From Streptomyces sp. SolWspMP-5a-2 (GTDB taxonomy: Bacteria; Actinomycetota; Actinomycetes; Streptomycetales; Streptomycetaceae): 42,040 nt of DNA. Positions 15,883 to 22,428 of the stretch are shown here, one piece after another. Every line of letters begins with the position of its first letter. Within the stretch, counting starts at the first letter, position 1. The translations under genes were made by a program, and so were the position numbers. The stretch spans positions 1 to 42,040 of the forward strand of contig NZ_FMCI01000370.1 of NCBI RefSeq assembly GCF_900091845.1, in the 5' to 3' direction. The notes below the pieces were generated by a model that worked only from the letters and a program-made list of their open reading frames with translations, did no database searches and was not told the DNA's origin.

Positions 15883-15896
15883 TCAGTTGTGGCTGT
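15883..15896. repeat. Left attachment-site copy
   Basis: TCAGTTGTGGCTGT, identical to 19376-19389. Flanking bases differ on both sides (C before and T after, versus A and G at the right copy), so the identity block is exactly 14 bp. This copy lies 26 bp from the integrase stop codon. Confidence 0.75.
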
Positions 15897-15905
15897 TCTG
15901 ATGAC

Positions 15906-15918
15906 GCAGCAGGTCAGG
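15906..15918. repeat. Left copy of an internal 13-bp repeat, candidate integrase arm site
   Basis: GCAGCAGGTCAGG occurs here, 9 bp inside the left attachment copy. It recurs in the same orientation at 19321-19333, 42 bp inside the right copy. Repeats near both ends of an element are typical of tyrosine-integrase arm-binding sites; this role is inferred. Confidence 0.45.
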
Positions 15919-15921
15919 ACA

Positions 15922-16717
15922 TCAGTCCTCCCCCTGGGCCGTCTCTGGGCCGTCGTGCGGTACGCACTCCCCGCGGAAGACGCGATCCACAGCGGCCCGG
16001 GTCCGGGCCTCGCTGGACGGCATCAGGTGCGTGTACGTGCGGAGCGCGTGCATCCCGTTATCGCGACCGAAGGGCACGCCAGCGGTGACGAAGATGAGCG
16101 AGGCCGTGGCAGTGGGCCCGTCCAGGGTCTTCCAGGGCAAGGTCACCTGCATCGACGGATGCCGGGTGATGTGAGCGGCGAGCGCGAACGCCACGGTCTC
16201 GGGCAGCGGCACGTCACGTTCCTCGCCGCCCTTGGGAGGCCCGAAGACGGGACGGGATCCCTGAAGGAGCTTCACCTGCCGGACCACGTGCAGGGTGCCG
16301 CCGAGGAAGTCGATGTCGTCGACGGCCAGCCCGAAGATTTCCCCTTGCCACAGTCCGCAGCCAGCACCGACCGCGGTCATCTCCTGGTTCTGGTCGAGCA
16401 GGGACTCGTGCAGCTGCATCACGCGGTCCGCAGTCCACAGCTTGATCTTGCGGGGGGCCAGTCGCGGAGCGCGGACCGATCGAGCCCGGCAAGGGTTCTC
16501 GGCGATGATCCGGTCCTCTACGGCCGCCGTGAACACCGCCGAGACGTTCGCGAAGATCGAGCGCCGGTAGGAGGCAGCGCGGCCAGTCGCTTCGAGCTGC
16601 CTCTCCCAAGAAGGGGAAGGCGTGCACGCGTAGGCGGATCTCGACGCTCTCACGCGTCACGGGGTCAGTGGTGAGCGCCGCCATCCACGTCTTCGCGTAC
16701 TGCTCGAAGGTCACCAC
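15922..16717 (-). pseudogene. int: Tyrosine recombinase (integrase), truncated and frameshifted
   Basis: Two reading phases together match actinobacterial phage/AICE integrases. The N-terminal fragment VTFEQYAKTWMAALTTDP...HAFPFLG continues in another phase as QLEATGRAASYRRSIFANVSAVFTAAVEDRI and on to the C-terminus. Compared with the family as I know it, about 80 residues are missing at the N-terminus. Material is also missing at a frame-changing junction near 16600-16610, near 16085 (LIF/AGVPFGRDNG), and near 16040, where HALR joins directly to TYTHLMP so that the segment between the catalytic HxxR box and the Tyr region is gone. The first catalytic Arg (GLRxGE) is Trp here (codon 16348-16350). 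The enzyme cannot be active. Confidence 0.88.
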
Positions 16718-16809
16718 TCCGGCCGATTACATGCGGAGCTTCGACTACGCCTTGGATGGTGGTCACCCCGCGTAGGAGCGTGCACCCTGCGGACATGCGA
16801 GCTGGAGGC

Positions 16810-17280
16810 ATGGCCCGCATCGACTACGTCAACGATCCGAACGCCCCGATGGCGAACAGCATCGTCCCCTCCGTGATGGCTGTTGCCGTCAACGACGCCG
16901 GTCATGTCCTCATGATCCGCAAGACGCATAACGACCTGTGGGCACTCCCCGGCGGCGATGTGGAGATCGGCGAGTCCGTCGCAGACGCCGCCGTTCGGGA
17001 GACCAAGGAAGAGACCGGGATCGATGTCGAGGTGACGCGCGTGGTCGGTCTCTACACCGGCCCGGCTCACGTCATGGCCTACGACGATGGCGAGGTCCGC
17101 CAACAGTTCTCGATCTGCTTCACGGCCCGCATCCTCGGTGGCGAGCCCCGAACAAGCAGCGAAAGCAAGGAAGTCGTCTTCGTCGACTCGGAGCAGCTGG
17201 GCGAGCTGAACATCCATCCGTCTATGCGGATGCAGATCGAGCACGGCCTGTCCAACCGCTCCGAGCCCTACATCGGGTGA
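16810..17280 (+). CDS. Nudix hydrolase
   Basis: A 156-residue Nudix protein. The Nudix box GDVEIGESVADAAVRETKEE followed by TGI fits Gx5Ex7REUxEExGU, except that the usual hydrophobic residue after RE is Thr. WALPGG precedes it. It should hydrolyse a nucleoside diphosphate linked to another group; the substrate is unknown. Start choice is uncertain: ATG 16810 matches the usual MARIDY beginning, but GGAGG is only 1 bp away. ATG 16795 or GTG 16780 are alternatives and would add 5 or 10 residues. It converges with the HD-domain gene with no bases between the stops. The pSAM2 immunity protein Pif is also a Nudix protein, so a cargo role in element immunity is conceivable but unproven. Confidence 0.82.
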   Translation: MARIDYVNDPNAPMANSIVPSVMAVAVNDAGHVLMIRKTHNDLWALPGGDVEIGESVADAAVRETKEETGIDVEVTRVVGLYTGPAHVMAYDDGEVRQQFSICFTARILGGEPRTSSESKEVVFVDSEQLGELNIHPSMRMQIEHGLSNRSEPYIG

Positions 17281-17832
17281 CTAGGCAGCGATGCGACTAC
17301 GAGTGCGTTCGACCGCGGCCCCGAGGTACGGCCGGGCCTTGCTGATCGCGTTGTGCACTTCACTTCCGGGCTCGTACCGCACCAGGATCTCGTCGATCCG
17401 ACGATCAAAGTCGAAGTTTTGGCCGGCGGGCCCGGTCGTCATGTCAGCGTAGATAAGCGCATCGAGGAGGGGCGAGTCTTCCCGCTCGTAGACGGCCAAC
17501 TCCGCCGACAGGCCGCGCTGTTCAGCCTCATACACAGCACCGGAGTGATGGGCGACTAGCCGTACGAGCCGGTCGGGAGCCCCCAAGGATTCAAGGTGAC
17601 GGGCCCCGCCAAGCCGATGGAACCCGGTCTCGCGCAGCTCCGGCGCGTAGCCGATGTCGTGCAACCACGCCGCGGCGACGAGGAGATCGCGCTCATCCTC
17701 CGGCACAGCCGCCACAGCATCGCGTGCCCGTGCAGCAACAGCCTGAGTGTGGAGCCAGCGGTTACCGAGCGGGGGCAAGAGAGAATCGGCCAGATCGGCC
17801 GCTCCCTGAGGCGTGTCCAGTGCAAGAGGCAT
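17281..17832 (-). CDS. HD-domain phosphohydrolase-like protein
   Basis: A 183-residue HD-superfamily protein. Likely metal ligands are His in RWLHTQAVA, the HD pair in AAAWLHDIGY, His in LVAHHSGAV, and an Asp in the later ALIYADMTTG. This layout suggests a metal-dependent phosphohydrolase acting on nucleotides or similar compounds. ATG 17830-17832 is taken as the start; no clear ribosome site is visible, and in-frame GTG (9 bp upstream) or TTG (17881-17883) are possible. It meets the Nudix gene tail to tail without a gap, so the two converge rather than share an operon. Both are cargo of the decayed element. Confidence 0.78.
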   Translation of the reverse strand: MPLALDTPQGAADLADSLLPPLGNRWLHTQAVAARARDAVAAVPEDERDLLVAAAWLHDIGYAPELRETGFHRLGGARHLESLGAPDRLVRLVAHHSGAVYEAEQRGLSAELAVYEREDSPLLDALIYADMTTGPAGQNFDFDRRIDEILVRYEPGSEVHNAISKARPYLGAAVERTRSRIAA

Positions 17833-18271
17833 GAATCGCACCGCATCCGAGCCGCGGAGCGCAGGACAGTCCGGCGATGCCAACGAGGCCCCTGGTGCGG
17901 TGGAACTTTCCCTACTTCATCAAGGCCCGCGCACAGCGCGGGCACGGGCCGCCTCAGCGGCCCGGCCTGCCTCCTGTCTGCGCCCCGGCTGGCCGGGCCC
18001 GGCGGCCCGCTGCGTGCATGCGGGCAAGGTCAGGGAACACCCTCTGTGACTGGGGCGGTCGGCTCCACGGCTTTAGGCAGCCACTTTGGGGCGAGCCTCT
18101 AAGATCATGGCCCAACGTCGTGCTTTAACGGGCAGCCTCACAGACTGCCCGCCTCGCCATCAACTTAACGGGCCATGATCACTCGCCCCAAAGCAACTCC
18201 AGCCCAAGGCCGCTCCGCCGACCTTCTCTGAAGAGGACTTCCGCCCCACCTGGCGGATCTAGAGTTGCCGC
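17833..18271. other. Non-coding gap in the element
   Basis: No gene is supported in these 439 bp. A short hairpin lies at 17925-17943 (7-bp stem, loop CACAG), and the composite inverted repeat at 18084-18193 is described separately. Just before ATG 18272, TAGAGT (18260-18265) resembles a -10 box, which could give a leaderless transcript for the next gene. Confidence 0.45.
18084..18193. repeat. 110-nt composite inverted repeat
   Basis: The outer arms, 12 bp (18084-18095 with 18182-18193), pair perfectly. After an asymmetric bulge (7 against 1 base) the inner arms, 11 bp (18103-18113 with 18170-18180), also pair perfectly. The central loop contains a third stem, CGGGCAG/CTGCCCG (18129-18135 with 18145-18151), and the direct repeat TTAACGGGC (18125-18133 and 18165-18173). 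It lies between the HD and HTH genes, with no gene inside. It could be a structured RNA, a replication or transfer origin relic, or a small non-autonomous insertion. Confidence 0.7.
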
Positions 18272-18817
18272 ATGACTCCTCGCGATCAGAACAGAATGGA
18301 TCGGTATACCTGGCTGCCTCACCAAGCAGTACGCGCCTGCATTCGGCTATCCAAACGACATGAAAAGAAATTCCAAGAAGCGCGGCATTTTATGATCGAC
18401 GTCGCCGCGTTCATCTCAATCATGTCACACCCGCCCCAGGGAACACGCAGAACGGATCAGGACATGCTCGACGCTCTGACGCTGGTGGCTGAAATGCAGG
18501 TATTACTGGAGACTTCGGAGGAGCGACTGCTCCGAGAGGCTCGACGACGAGGGATCACGTTTCGCGAGATAGCTGATGCCATGGCCATGCAAAGCAGGCA
18601 ATCCGCAGAACAGCGCTTCATCCGCCTCGCCGGAGGCAAGGGAGAAGCCGAAAAGAATCACATGAATCACCGCCGCCAGGCGCGTTTCGGCTACATCATA
18701 GACGCCCAAGACAGGCACGAGAACCACCTCATGAACCTGAATCTAGCATTCCGCTGGATTGCGTTTGATGCGGACCTCCCTGAGGAAGTCGTACAGGATC
18801 CTGAGGACGAGAACTAG
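18272..18817 (+). CDS. HTH-containing protein of unknown function, with a TTA codon
   Basis: A 181-residue, charged, mostly helical protein. A helix-turn-helix-like segment at about residues 88-115 (EARRRGITFREIADAMAMQS) is followed by SRQSAEQRF, similar to the DNA-binding helices of sigma-factor-like or DeoR-like proteins. The codon for Leu78 is TTA (18503-18505), so full translation would need the bldA leucyl-tRNA if this is Streptomyces. Third-position G/C is clearly lower than in the core genes, which marks it as acquired. No ribosome site precedes the ATG; an alternative ATG at 18299 also lacks one. I cannot name a family. A regulator of the element or of a lost neighbour is the simplest guess. 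Confidence 0.65.
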   Translation: MTPRDQNRMDRYTWLPHQAVRACIRLSKRHEKKFQEARHFMIDVAAFISIMSHPPQGTRRTDQDMLDALTLVAEMQVLLETSEERLLREARRRGITFREIADAMAMQSRQSAEQRFIRLAGGKGEAEKNHMNHRRQARFGYIIDAQDRHENHLMNLNLAFRWIAFDADLPEEVVQDPEDEN

Positions 18818-19007
18818 ACCCGACCCCGCCCTGGACGTGGGCTTGTTGGATCAGCAGTAGCATTCCCGAAACGGCCGCCATCTGCTCCGAGCTAACGAAT
18901 TGCAAACAGGCAATTAGTAGCCCAATTTGAACGAACATACTCAAATTCAGAGCGCGCGCTACGGTCACGATTTTCCCGTATCGAGAGGTTCGCATTAGCA
19001 GTTCCAC
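18729..19007 (-). CDS. Possible small membrane protein, overlapping the HTH gene tail
   Basis: A 92-codon frame starting at GTG (19005-19007) with GGTGAAGG just upstream. Residues about 18-55 (LNLSMFVQIGLLIACLQFVSSEQMAAVSG plus MLLLIQQ) form one or two hydrophobic helices, as in small membrane proteins of actinobacterial phages and elements. The last 30 residues are Ser/Gln/Gly-rich and lie antisense to the 3' end of the HTH gene, which suggests a truncated or read-through tail. Codon use is A/T-richer like the rest of this part of the element. It may equally be non-coding. Confidence 0.35.
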   Translation of the reverse strand: MELLMRTSRYGKIVTVARALNLSMFVQIGLLIACLQFVSSEQMAAVSGMLLLIQQAHVQGGVGSSSRPQDPVRLPQGGPHQTQSSGMLDSGS

Positions 19008-19179
19008 CCCTTCACCTTCCGGAATACTGCTACCGACGAATCAATAGTGGCACTCGTAAGGGGCGGGTTCTCAAAACAGGAAAATGTTATCCGGGCCTAG
19101 AAGGACTCCTCGGCCCGCAACGACACAGGTGAGGGACCCGAAGGTCTCCGTTCAAGATCTCAAGCTTGTCAACGAAAAA

Positions 19180-19210
19180 TTGACTACACAGGACGGCACC
19201 ACGTTATAGA
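19180..19210 (+). promoter_or_regulatory. Near-consensus promoter at the right end of the element
   Basis: TTGACT (19180-19185) and TATAGA (19205-19210) are spaced 19 bp, or TTATAG (19204-19209) at 18 bp. The -35 box is also half of a small inverted repeat GTCAA/TTGAC. No protein gene follows; a strong hairpin comes 34 bp later. This could drive a short RNA. Confidence 0.5.
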
Positions 19211-19243
19211 CGAGGCGAGCAGCGACGTCGGACCCTCACGCAC

Positions 19244-19285
19244 GAGCGCCCTCCCGGGCCGTCCTAGGGCCGTGGAAGGGCGCTC
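19244..19285 (+). terminator. Hairpin after the orphan promoter
   Basis: Arms GAGCGCCCT (19244-19252) and AGGGCGCTC (19277-19285) pair over 9 bp, with further G/C pairing possible inside. It would end a transcript of about 70 nt from the promoter at 19180-19210. Confidence 0.5.
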
Positions 19286-19320
19286 AGTGTTGACCAACGT
19301 CGACAGCTACCGACAGCTCA

Positions 19321-19333
19321 GCAGCAGGTCAGG
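19321..19333. repeat. Right copy of the internal 13-bp repeat
   Basis: GCAGCAGGTCAGG, same orientation as 15906-15918. CGACAGCT is repeated twice just before it (19299-19318 region), so this end carries a cluster of short repeats such as an integrase or excisionase might bind. Confidence 0.45.
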
Positions 19334-19375
19334 GCGTTGACCGATAAGGCAGCCGCAGGTCACGGCCGCCGATGA

Positions 19376-19389
19376 TCAGTTGTGGCTGT
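19376..19389. repeat. Right attachment-site copy within dapD
   Basis: TCAGTTGTGGCTGT. On the reverse strand it encodes the last residues of DapD and its TGA stop. It is identical to 15883-15896. Confidence 0.75.
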
Positions 19390-20365
19390 GCAGCACGTCG
19401 TTGAGGCCCGCCCACTCCGCGTTGTTCGGCACGGCCTGGACGGCGCCGGTGACCGAGTTGCGGCGGAAGAGGATGTTGTCGGCGCCGGACAGCTCGCGGG
19501 CCTTGACGATCTGGCCGTCGGGCAGGGTGACCTTGGTGCCCGCGGTGAGGTAGAGCCCCGCCTCGACCACGCAGTCGTCGCCGAGCGCGATGCCGACGCC
19601 CGCCTCCGCGCCGACCAGGCTGCGCTCGCCGATGCGCACGCGCTCCTTGCCGCCGCCGGAGAGGGTGCCCATCGTGGACGCGCCACCGCCGATGTCGGCG
19701 CCGTCCCCGACGACGACGCCCTGCGAGATGCGGCCCTCGACCATGGAGGTGCCGAGGGTGCCCGCGTTGAAGTTGACGAAGCCCTCGTGCATGACCGTGG
19801 TGCCCGCGGCCAGGTGCGCGCCGAGGCGGACCCGGTCGGCGTCGGCGATCCGGACACCGGCCGGGGCGACGTAGTCGGTCATGCGCGGGAACTTGTCGAC
19901 GCCGGTCACGCCGAGGTGCAGACCCCGGGCGCGGGCGGCGAGCCGGACGGTCTCCAGGGTGTCCACGGCGACCGGGCCGAGGGAGGTCCAGACGACGTTG
20001 GCGAGGAAGCCGAAGATGCCGTCCAGGTTCTGCTCGTTGGGCCGCACCAGGCGGTGCGAGAGCAGGTGGAGGCGGAGCCAGACATCGTGGGTGTCGAGGG
20101 GCTTGTCGTCCAGGGAGGAGATGACCGTGCGGACCGCGACGATCTCGACGCCACGGATGTCGTCCTTGCCGAGGGCCGCCACGCCGTGCTCGCCCAGCAG
20201 TTCGCGGGTGCGGTCGGCGTCGAGCCGCTCGGTGCCGGCCGGTCCCGGCTCCTCCGCCAGCGCGGGCGCGGGGTACCAGGTGTCGAGAACGGTGCCGTCG
20301 GCGGCGATCGTGGCGAGGCCGGCGGCCGCGGCGCCGGTGGTGCGAGGAGCAGTCGTGTCGGTCAT
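19376..20365 (-). CDS. dapD: Tetrahydrodipicolinate N-succinyltransferase
   Basis: A 329-residue DapD of the actinobacterial type. It transfers succinyl from succinyl-CoA to tetrahydrodipicolinate in the diaminopimelate/lysine pathway. The C-terminal half shows the left-handed beta-helix hexapeptide pattern (VRLGAHLAAGTTVMHEGFVNFNAG, then VVVGDGADIGGGASTMGTLSGGG); the N-terminal domain carries VRPNEQNLDGIFGFLANVVW. The protein ends LNDVLHSHN, and the last 14 bp of the gene are the attachment sequence of the neighbouring element. No ribosome site precedes ATG 20363-20365, but TAGGTT lies 6 bp upstream as a -10-like box. A leaderless transcript is therefore likely, though the -35 is poor. Confidence 0.9.
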   Translation of the reverse strand: MTDTTAPRTTGAAAAGLATIAADGTVLDTWYPAPALAEEPGPAGTERLDADRTRELLGEHGVAALGKDDIRGVEIVAVRTVISSLDDKPLDTHDVWLRLHLLSHRLVRPNEQNLDGIFGFLANVVWTSLGPVAVDTLETVRLAARARGLHLGVTGVDKFPRMTDYVAPAGVRIADADRVRLGAHLAAGTTVMHEGFVNFNAGTLGTSMVEGRISQGVVVGDGADIGGGASTMGTLSGGGKERVRIGERSLVGAEAGVGIALGDDCVVEAGLYLTAGTKVTLPDGQIVKARELSGADNILFRRNSVTGAVQAVPNNAEWAGLNDVLHSHN

Positions 20366-20403
20366 GAGGGCAACCTAACCGGCCGGGACGGGCGGAGGCG
20401 AAC

Positions 20404-20976
20404 TCACGGCGACGGTGTCTCAGGACGCGGTCCGCCCGGCGCCGCGGCCACCCTGGCGAGGATCTCGCGGGCGTACGCCTCGTCGTAGGGCGTGCCGGTG
20501 AGCAGGACCTGGAGGCAGACGCCGTCCAGGACGGCCACCAGGGCGCGGGCGGTGACGGGGTCGGTGCGGGCGGCGAGGAGTGCGGCGAGGTCGTCGGTCC
20601 ACTCCGCGGCCACCGGGCGCAGCGCGGGTCGGCGCAGGGCGGCCAGGTACAGCTCGTACTCCAGCTCCACGCCGGTGCGGTCGCCGCCGAGCCACTCCCC
20701 GAGCAGGGCGGCGAGTCCGGCGGCCAGGTCGGCCCCCGGGCCGGTGAGGGCGTCCCGGTCGCGGACGACGGCTGCGAAGCCCTCGTTGGCCTGGCGGAGG
20801 GCGGCCACCATGAGGTCGTCGAGGGTGGCGAAGTGGTAGGTGGTCGAGCCGAGCGGCACGTCGGCCTCGGCGGCGACGGAGCGGTGGCTGAGTCCGGCGA
20901 GGCCCTTCGCGCCGACGACCCGGATCGCGGCGTCGATGATCCGCTGGCGGCGGTCGGGGTCGTAGCGGCGGGCCAT
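20404..20976 (-). CDS. TetR-family regulator of the adjacent SMR pump
   Basis: A 190-residue TetR protein. The N-terminal DNA-binding region reads RQRIIDAAIRVVGAKGLAGLSHRSVAAEAD and continues VPLGSTTYHFATLDDLMVAAL, the classic TetR helix-turn-helix. The C-terminal helices form the ligand domain. Its ATG overlaps the TGA of the SMR gene by 4 bp, so pump and regulator are translated together. It probably represses this two-gene operon until a cationic compound binds. Confidence 0.85.
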   Translation of the reverse strand: MARRYDPDRRQRIIDAAIRVVGAKGLAGLSHRSVAAEADVPLGSTTYHFATLDDLMVAALRQANEGFAAVVRDRDALTGPGADLAAGLAALLGEWLGGDRTGVELEYELYLAALRRPALRPVAAEWTDDLAALLAARTDPVTARALVAVLDGVCLQVLLTGTPYDEAYAREILARVAAAPGGPRPETPSP

Positions 20977-21296
20977 CAGTGCGCGCCGCCCAGGTTGAGC
21001 ACGACGACGCCGACGATGATCAGGGCGATCCCGGCGGCCTTGGTGACGGTCATCCCCTCGCCCAGGAAGACCATGCCGATGGTGGCGATGGCGGCGGTGC
21101 CCGCGCCGGACCAGATCGCGTAGGCGCTGCCGACGGAGACCGTCTTGAGGGTCTGGGCGAGCAGCGCGAAGGAGACGACGTACCCGAGGACGGTCAGCAG
21201 GGAGGGTCCCAGCCTGGTGAAGCCGTCGGTGTACTTCATGGCGGTCGTCGCGCCGACCTCGGCGGCGATGGCCGCGCCGAGCAACAGGTATCCCAT
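20976..21296 (-). CDS. Small multidrug resistance (SMR) efflux protein
   Basis: A 106-residue protein with four membrane helices of the EmrE/SugE family. Glu13 in AAIAAEVGAT is the essential proton- and cation-binding residue, and AYAIWSGAGTA is the conserved second signature. Members export quaternary ammonium compounds or guanidinium by proton exchange, working as antiparallel dimers. TACGCT lies 7 bp before the ATG as a possible -10 box and no ribosome site is seen, so it may be leaderless. The substrate is not predictable. Confidence 0.85.
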   Translation of the reverse strand: MGYLLLGAAIAAEVGATTAMKYTDGFTRLGPSLLTVLGYVVSFALLAQTLKTVSVGSAYAIWSGAGTAAIATIGMVFLGEGMTVTKAAGIALIIVGVVVLNLGGAH

Positions 21297-21519
21297 GTGG
21301 ACGAGCGTACATAACGAGGGACCGGCGCAGGACCCGTTCGGCCGTGCCCGCGGCCGGGAGCCGGAGGAACCGGCATCTCGGGAAGATGGTCACCGTTCAT
21401 GGAAACCGCTCACTGAAAGCGCTCCCCGCACCCCCCGGGCTCCACTAGTGTTTCACCGCTCACCTACGCCCCCCTCACATCCCCGGCCGCCGCCTCGGGC
21501 GCCGCTGGAGGAATTCCGC

Positions 21520-22368
21520 ATGCCTGAACAGACCCCCCGGCCCCCGCAGGACCACCCGTGGGACACCGGCTGGACCCCCGACACCGCCCGCACCCCCGGG
21601 ACCCGAAGACTCTGGCTGGCCGGGGTGCTCGCGCTGGCCACCGTCGCCGCCTGCGCGACCGCGATATCGGTCACCGACCGCCACCGCGACCGCCCCGAGC
21701 GCACCACCGCCGCTCCCGCCCCCTCGGACCAGGTCACCGAACCCGGCCTGATCTCCTTCGGCTCGCCGTCCCCGAGCGAGGCCGCCTCCCCGGCGGGCGA
21801 GACGGACGAGAAGGCGGCCGACGGCGAACGGACCCCGCGGACCCCGGACGCACCGGCGCACCGCTCGGCGACCCCGTCCGCCCCCGCCGCCCCGTCCGCC
21901 CCGCGCACGAGCCCGACGGCGGTGCCGGAGCCCTCCGCTACCTGGCGTTCACTGCGCTCGGTCAACCAGCCCGACCGCTTCTGGCACGTCACGGGCGGCC
22001 TGGTGCGGCTCGACCCGGTCGGCTCGGCACGCGACCGCGCGGACGCCACCTTCAAGCTGGTCAAGGGCCTCGCGGACAGCTCCTGCTCCTCCTTCGCGAC
22101 GGCCGACGGCGGCTATCTGCGCCACCGCGACTTCGTGCTGCGCGCCGAACACGACGACGGCTCCGCCCTGTTCGAGAAGGACGCGACCTTCTGCGCGCGC
22201 CCCGCGGAGGTCTCCGGCGCGGTCGTGCTGGAGTCGGTGAACTTCCCCGGGCGCTTCCTGCGCCACCGCGACTTCCTGCTGCGCCTCGACCCGTTCCGGT
22301 ACGACCCCCTCTACCGCGCCGACTCGGCGTTCCGGCTGGTGGACGGCCTGGGCACGCGTGCCCCGTGA
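21520..22368 (+). CDS. Membrane-anchored AbfB-domain-like protein
   Basis: A 282-residue protein. It has a short cytosolic Pro-rich N-terminus, one membrane helix (about residues 31-50, LWLAGVLALATVAACATAIS), a long extracytoplasmic Ser/Thr/Pro/Ala linker (about 55-140), and a C-terminal domain. That domain begins WRSLRSVNQPDRFWHVTGGLVRLDP and contains repeated GYLRHRDF and RFLRHRDF units, as in the beta-trefoil arabinofuranose-binding AbfB domain (CBM42). No catalytic domain is present, so it may be a surface sugar-binding protein. GGAGG (21507-21511) supports the ATG. It converges with the suf operon across a strong hairpin. Confidence 0.72.
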   Translation: MPEQTPRPPQDHPWDTGWTPDTARTPGTRRLWLAGVLALATVAACATAISVTDRHRDRPERTTAAPAPSDQVTEPGLISFGSPSPSEAASPAGETDEKAADGERTPRTPDAPAHRSATPSAPAAPSAPRTSPTAVPEPSATWRSLRSVNQPDRFWHVTGGLVRLDPVGSARDRADATFKLVKGLADSSCSSFATADGGYLRHRDFVLRAEHDDGSALFEKDATFCARPAEVSGAVVLESVNFPGRFLRHRDFLLRLDPFRYDPLYRADSAFRLVDGLGTRAP

Positions 22369-22371
22369 CAA

Positions 22372-22408
22372 GGCGACGGCCGCACCCTCGCGGGGTGCGG
22401 CCGTCGCC
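22372..22408. terminator. Bidirectional terminator between the AbfB gene and suf operon
   Basis: Perfect 16-base arms (22372-22387 and 22393-22408) enclose a 5-base loop. It lies 3 bp after the AbfB-like stop and 20 bp after the last suf stop on the other strand. Confidence 0.85.
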
Positions 22409-22428
22409 GACGTGCGGTGCGCGGTGGC

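Larger units (their letters stand above)
15883..19389. mobile_element. Decayed integrated element at the 3' end of dapD
   Basis: A 3.5-kb region bounded by identical 14-bp direct repeats (15883-15896 and 19376-19389). The right copy is exactly the last 14 bp of dapD including its stop, so integration leaves dapD intact. The integrase remnant lies next to the left repeat with its 3' end facing it, as in integrated actinobacterial elements. Contents in order are an integrase pseudogene, Nudix gene, HD-domain gene, composite inverted repeat, HTH gene, possible small membrane protein, and promoter-hairpin unit. The right half is visibly poorer in G/C than the core genes. No replication or transfer gene remains, so it is probably an immobile relic of an AICE-like element. 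Confidence 0.75.
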
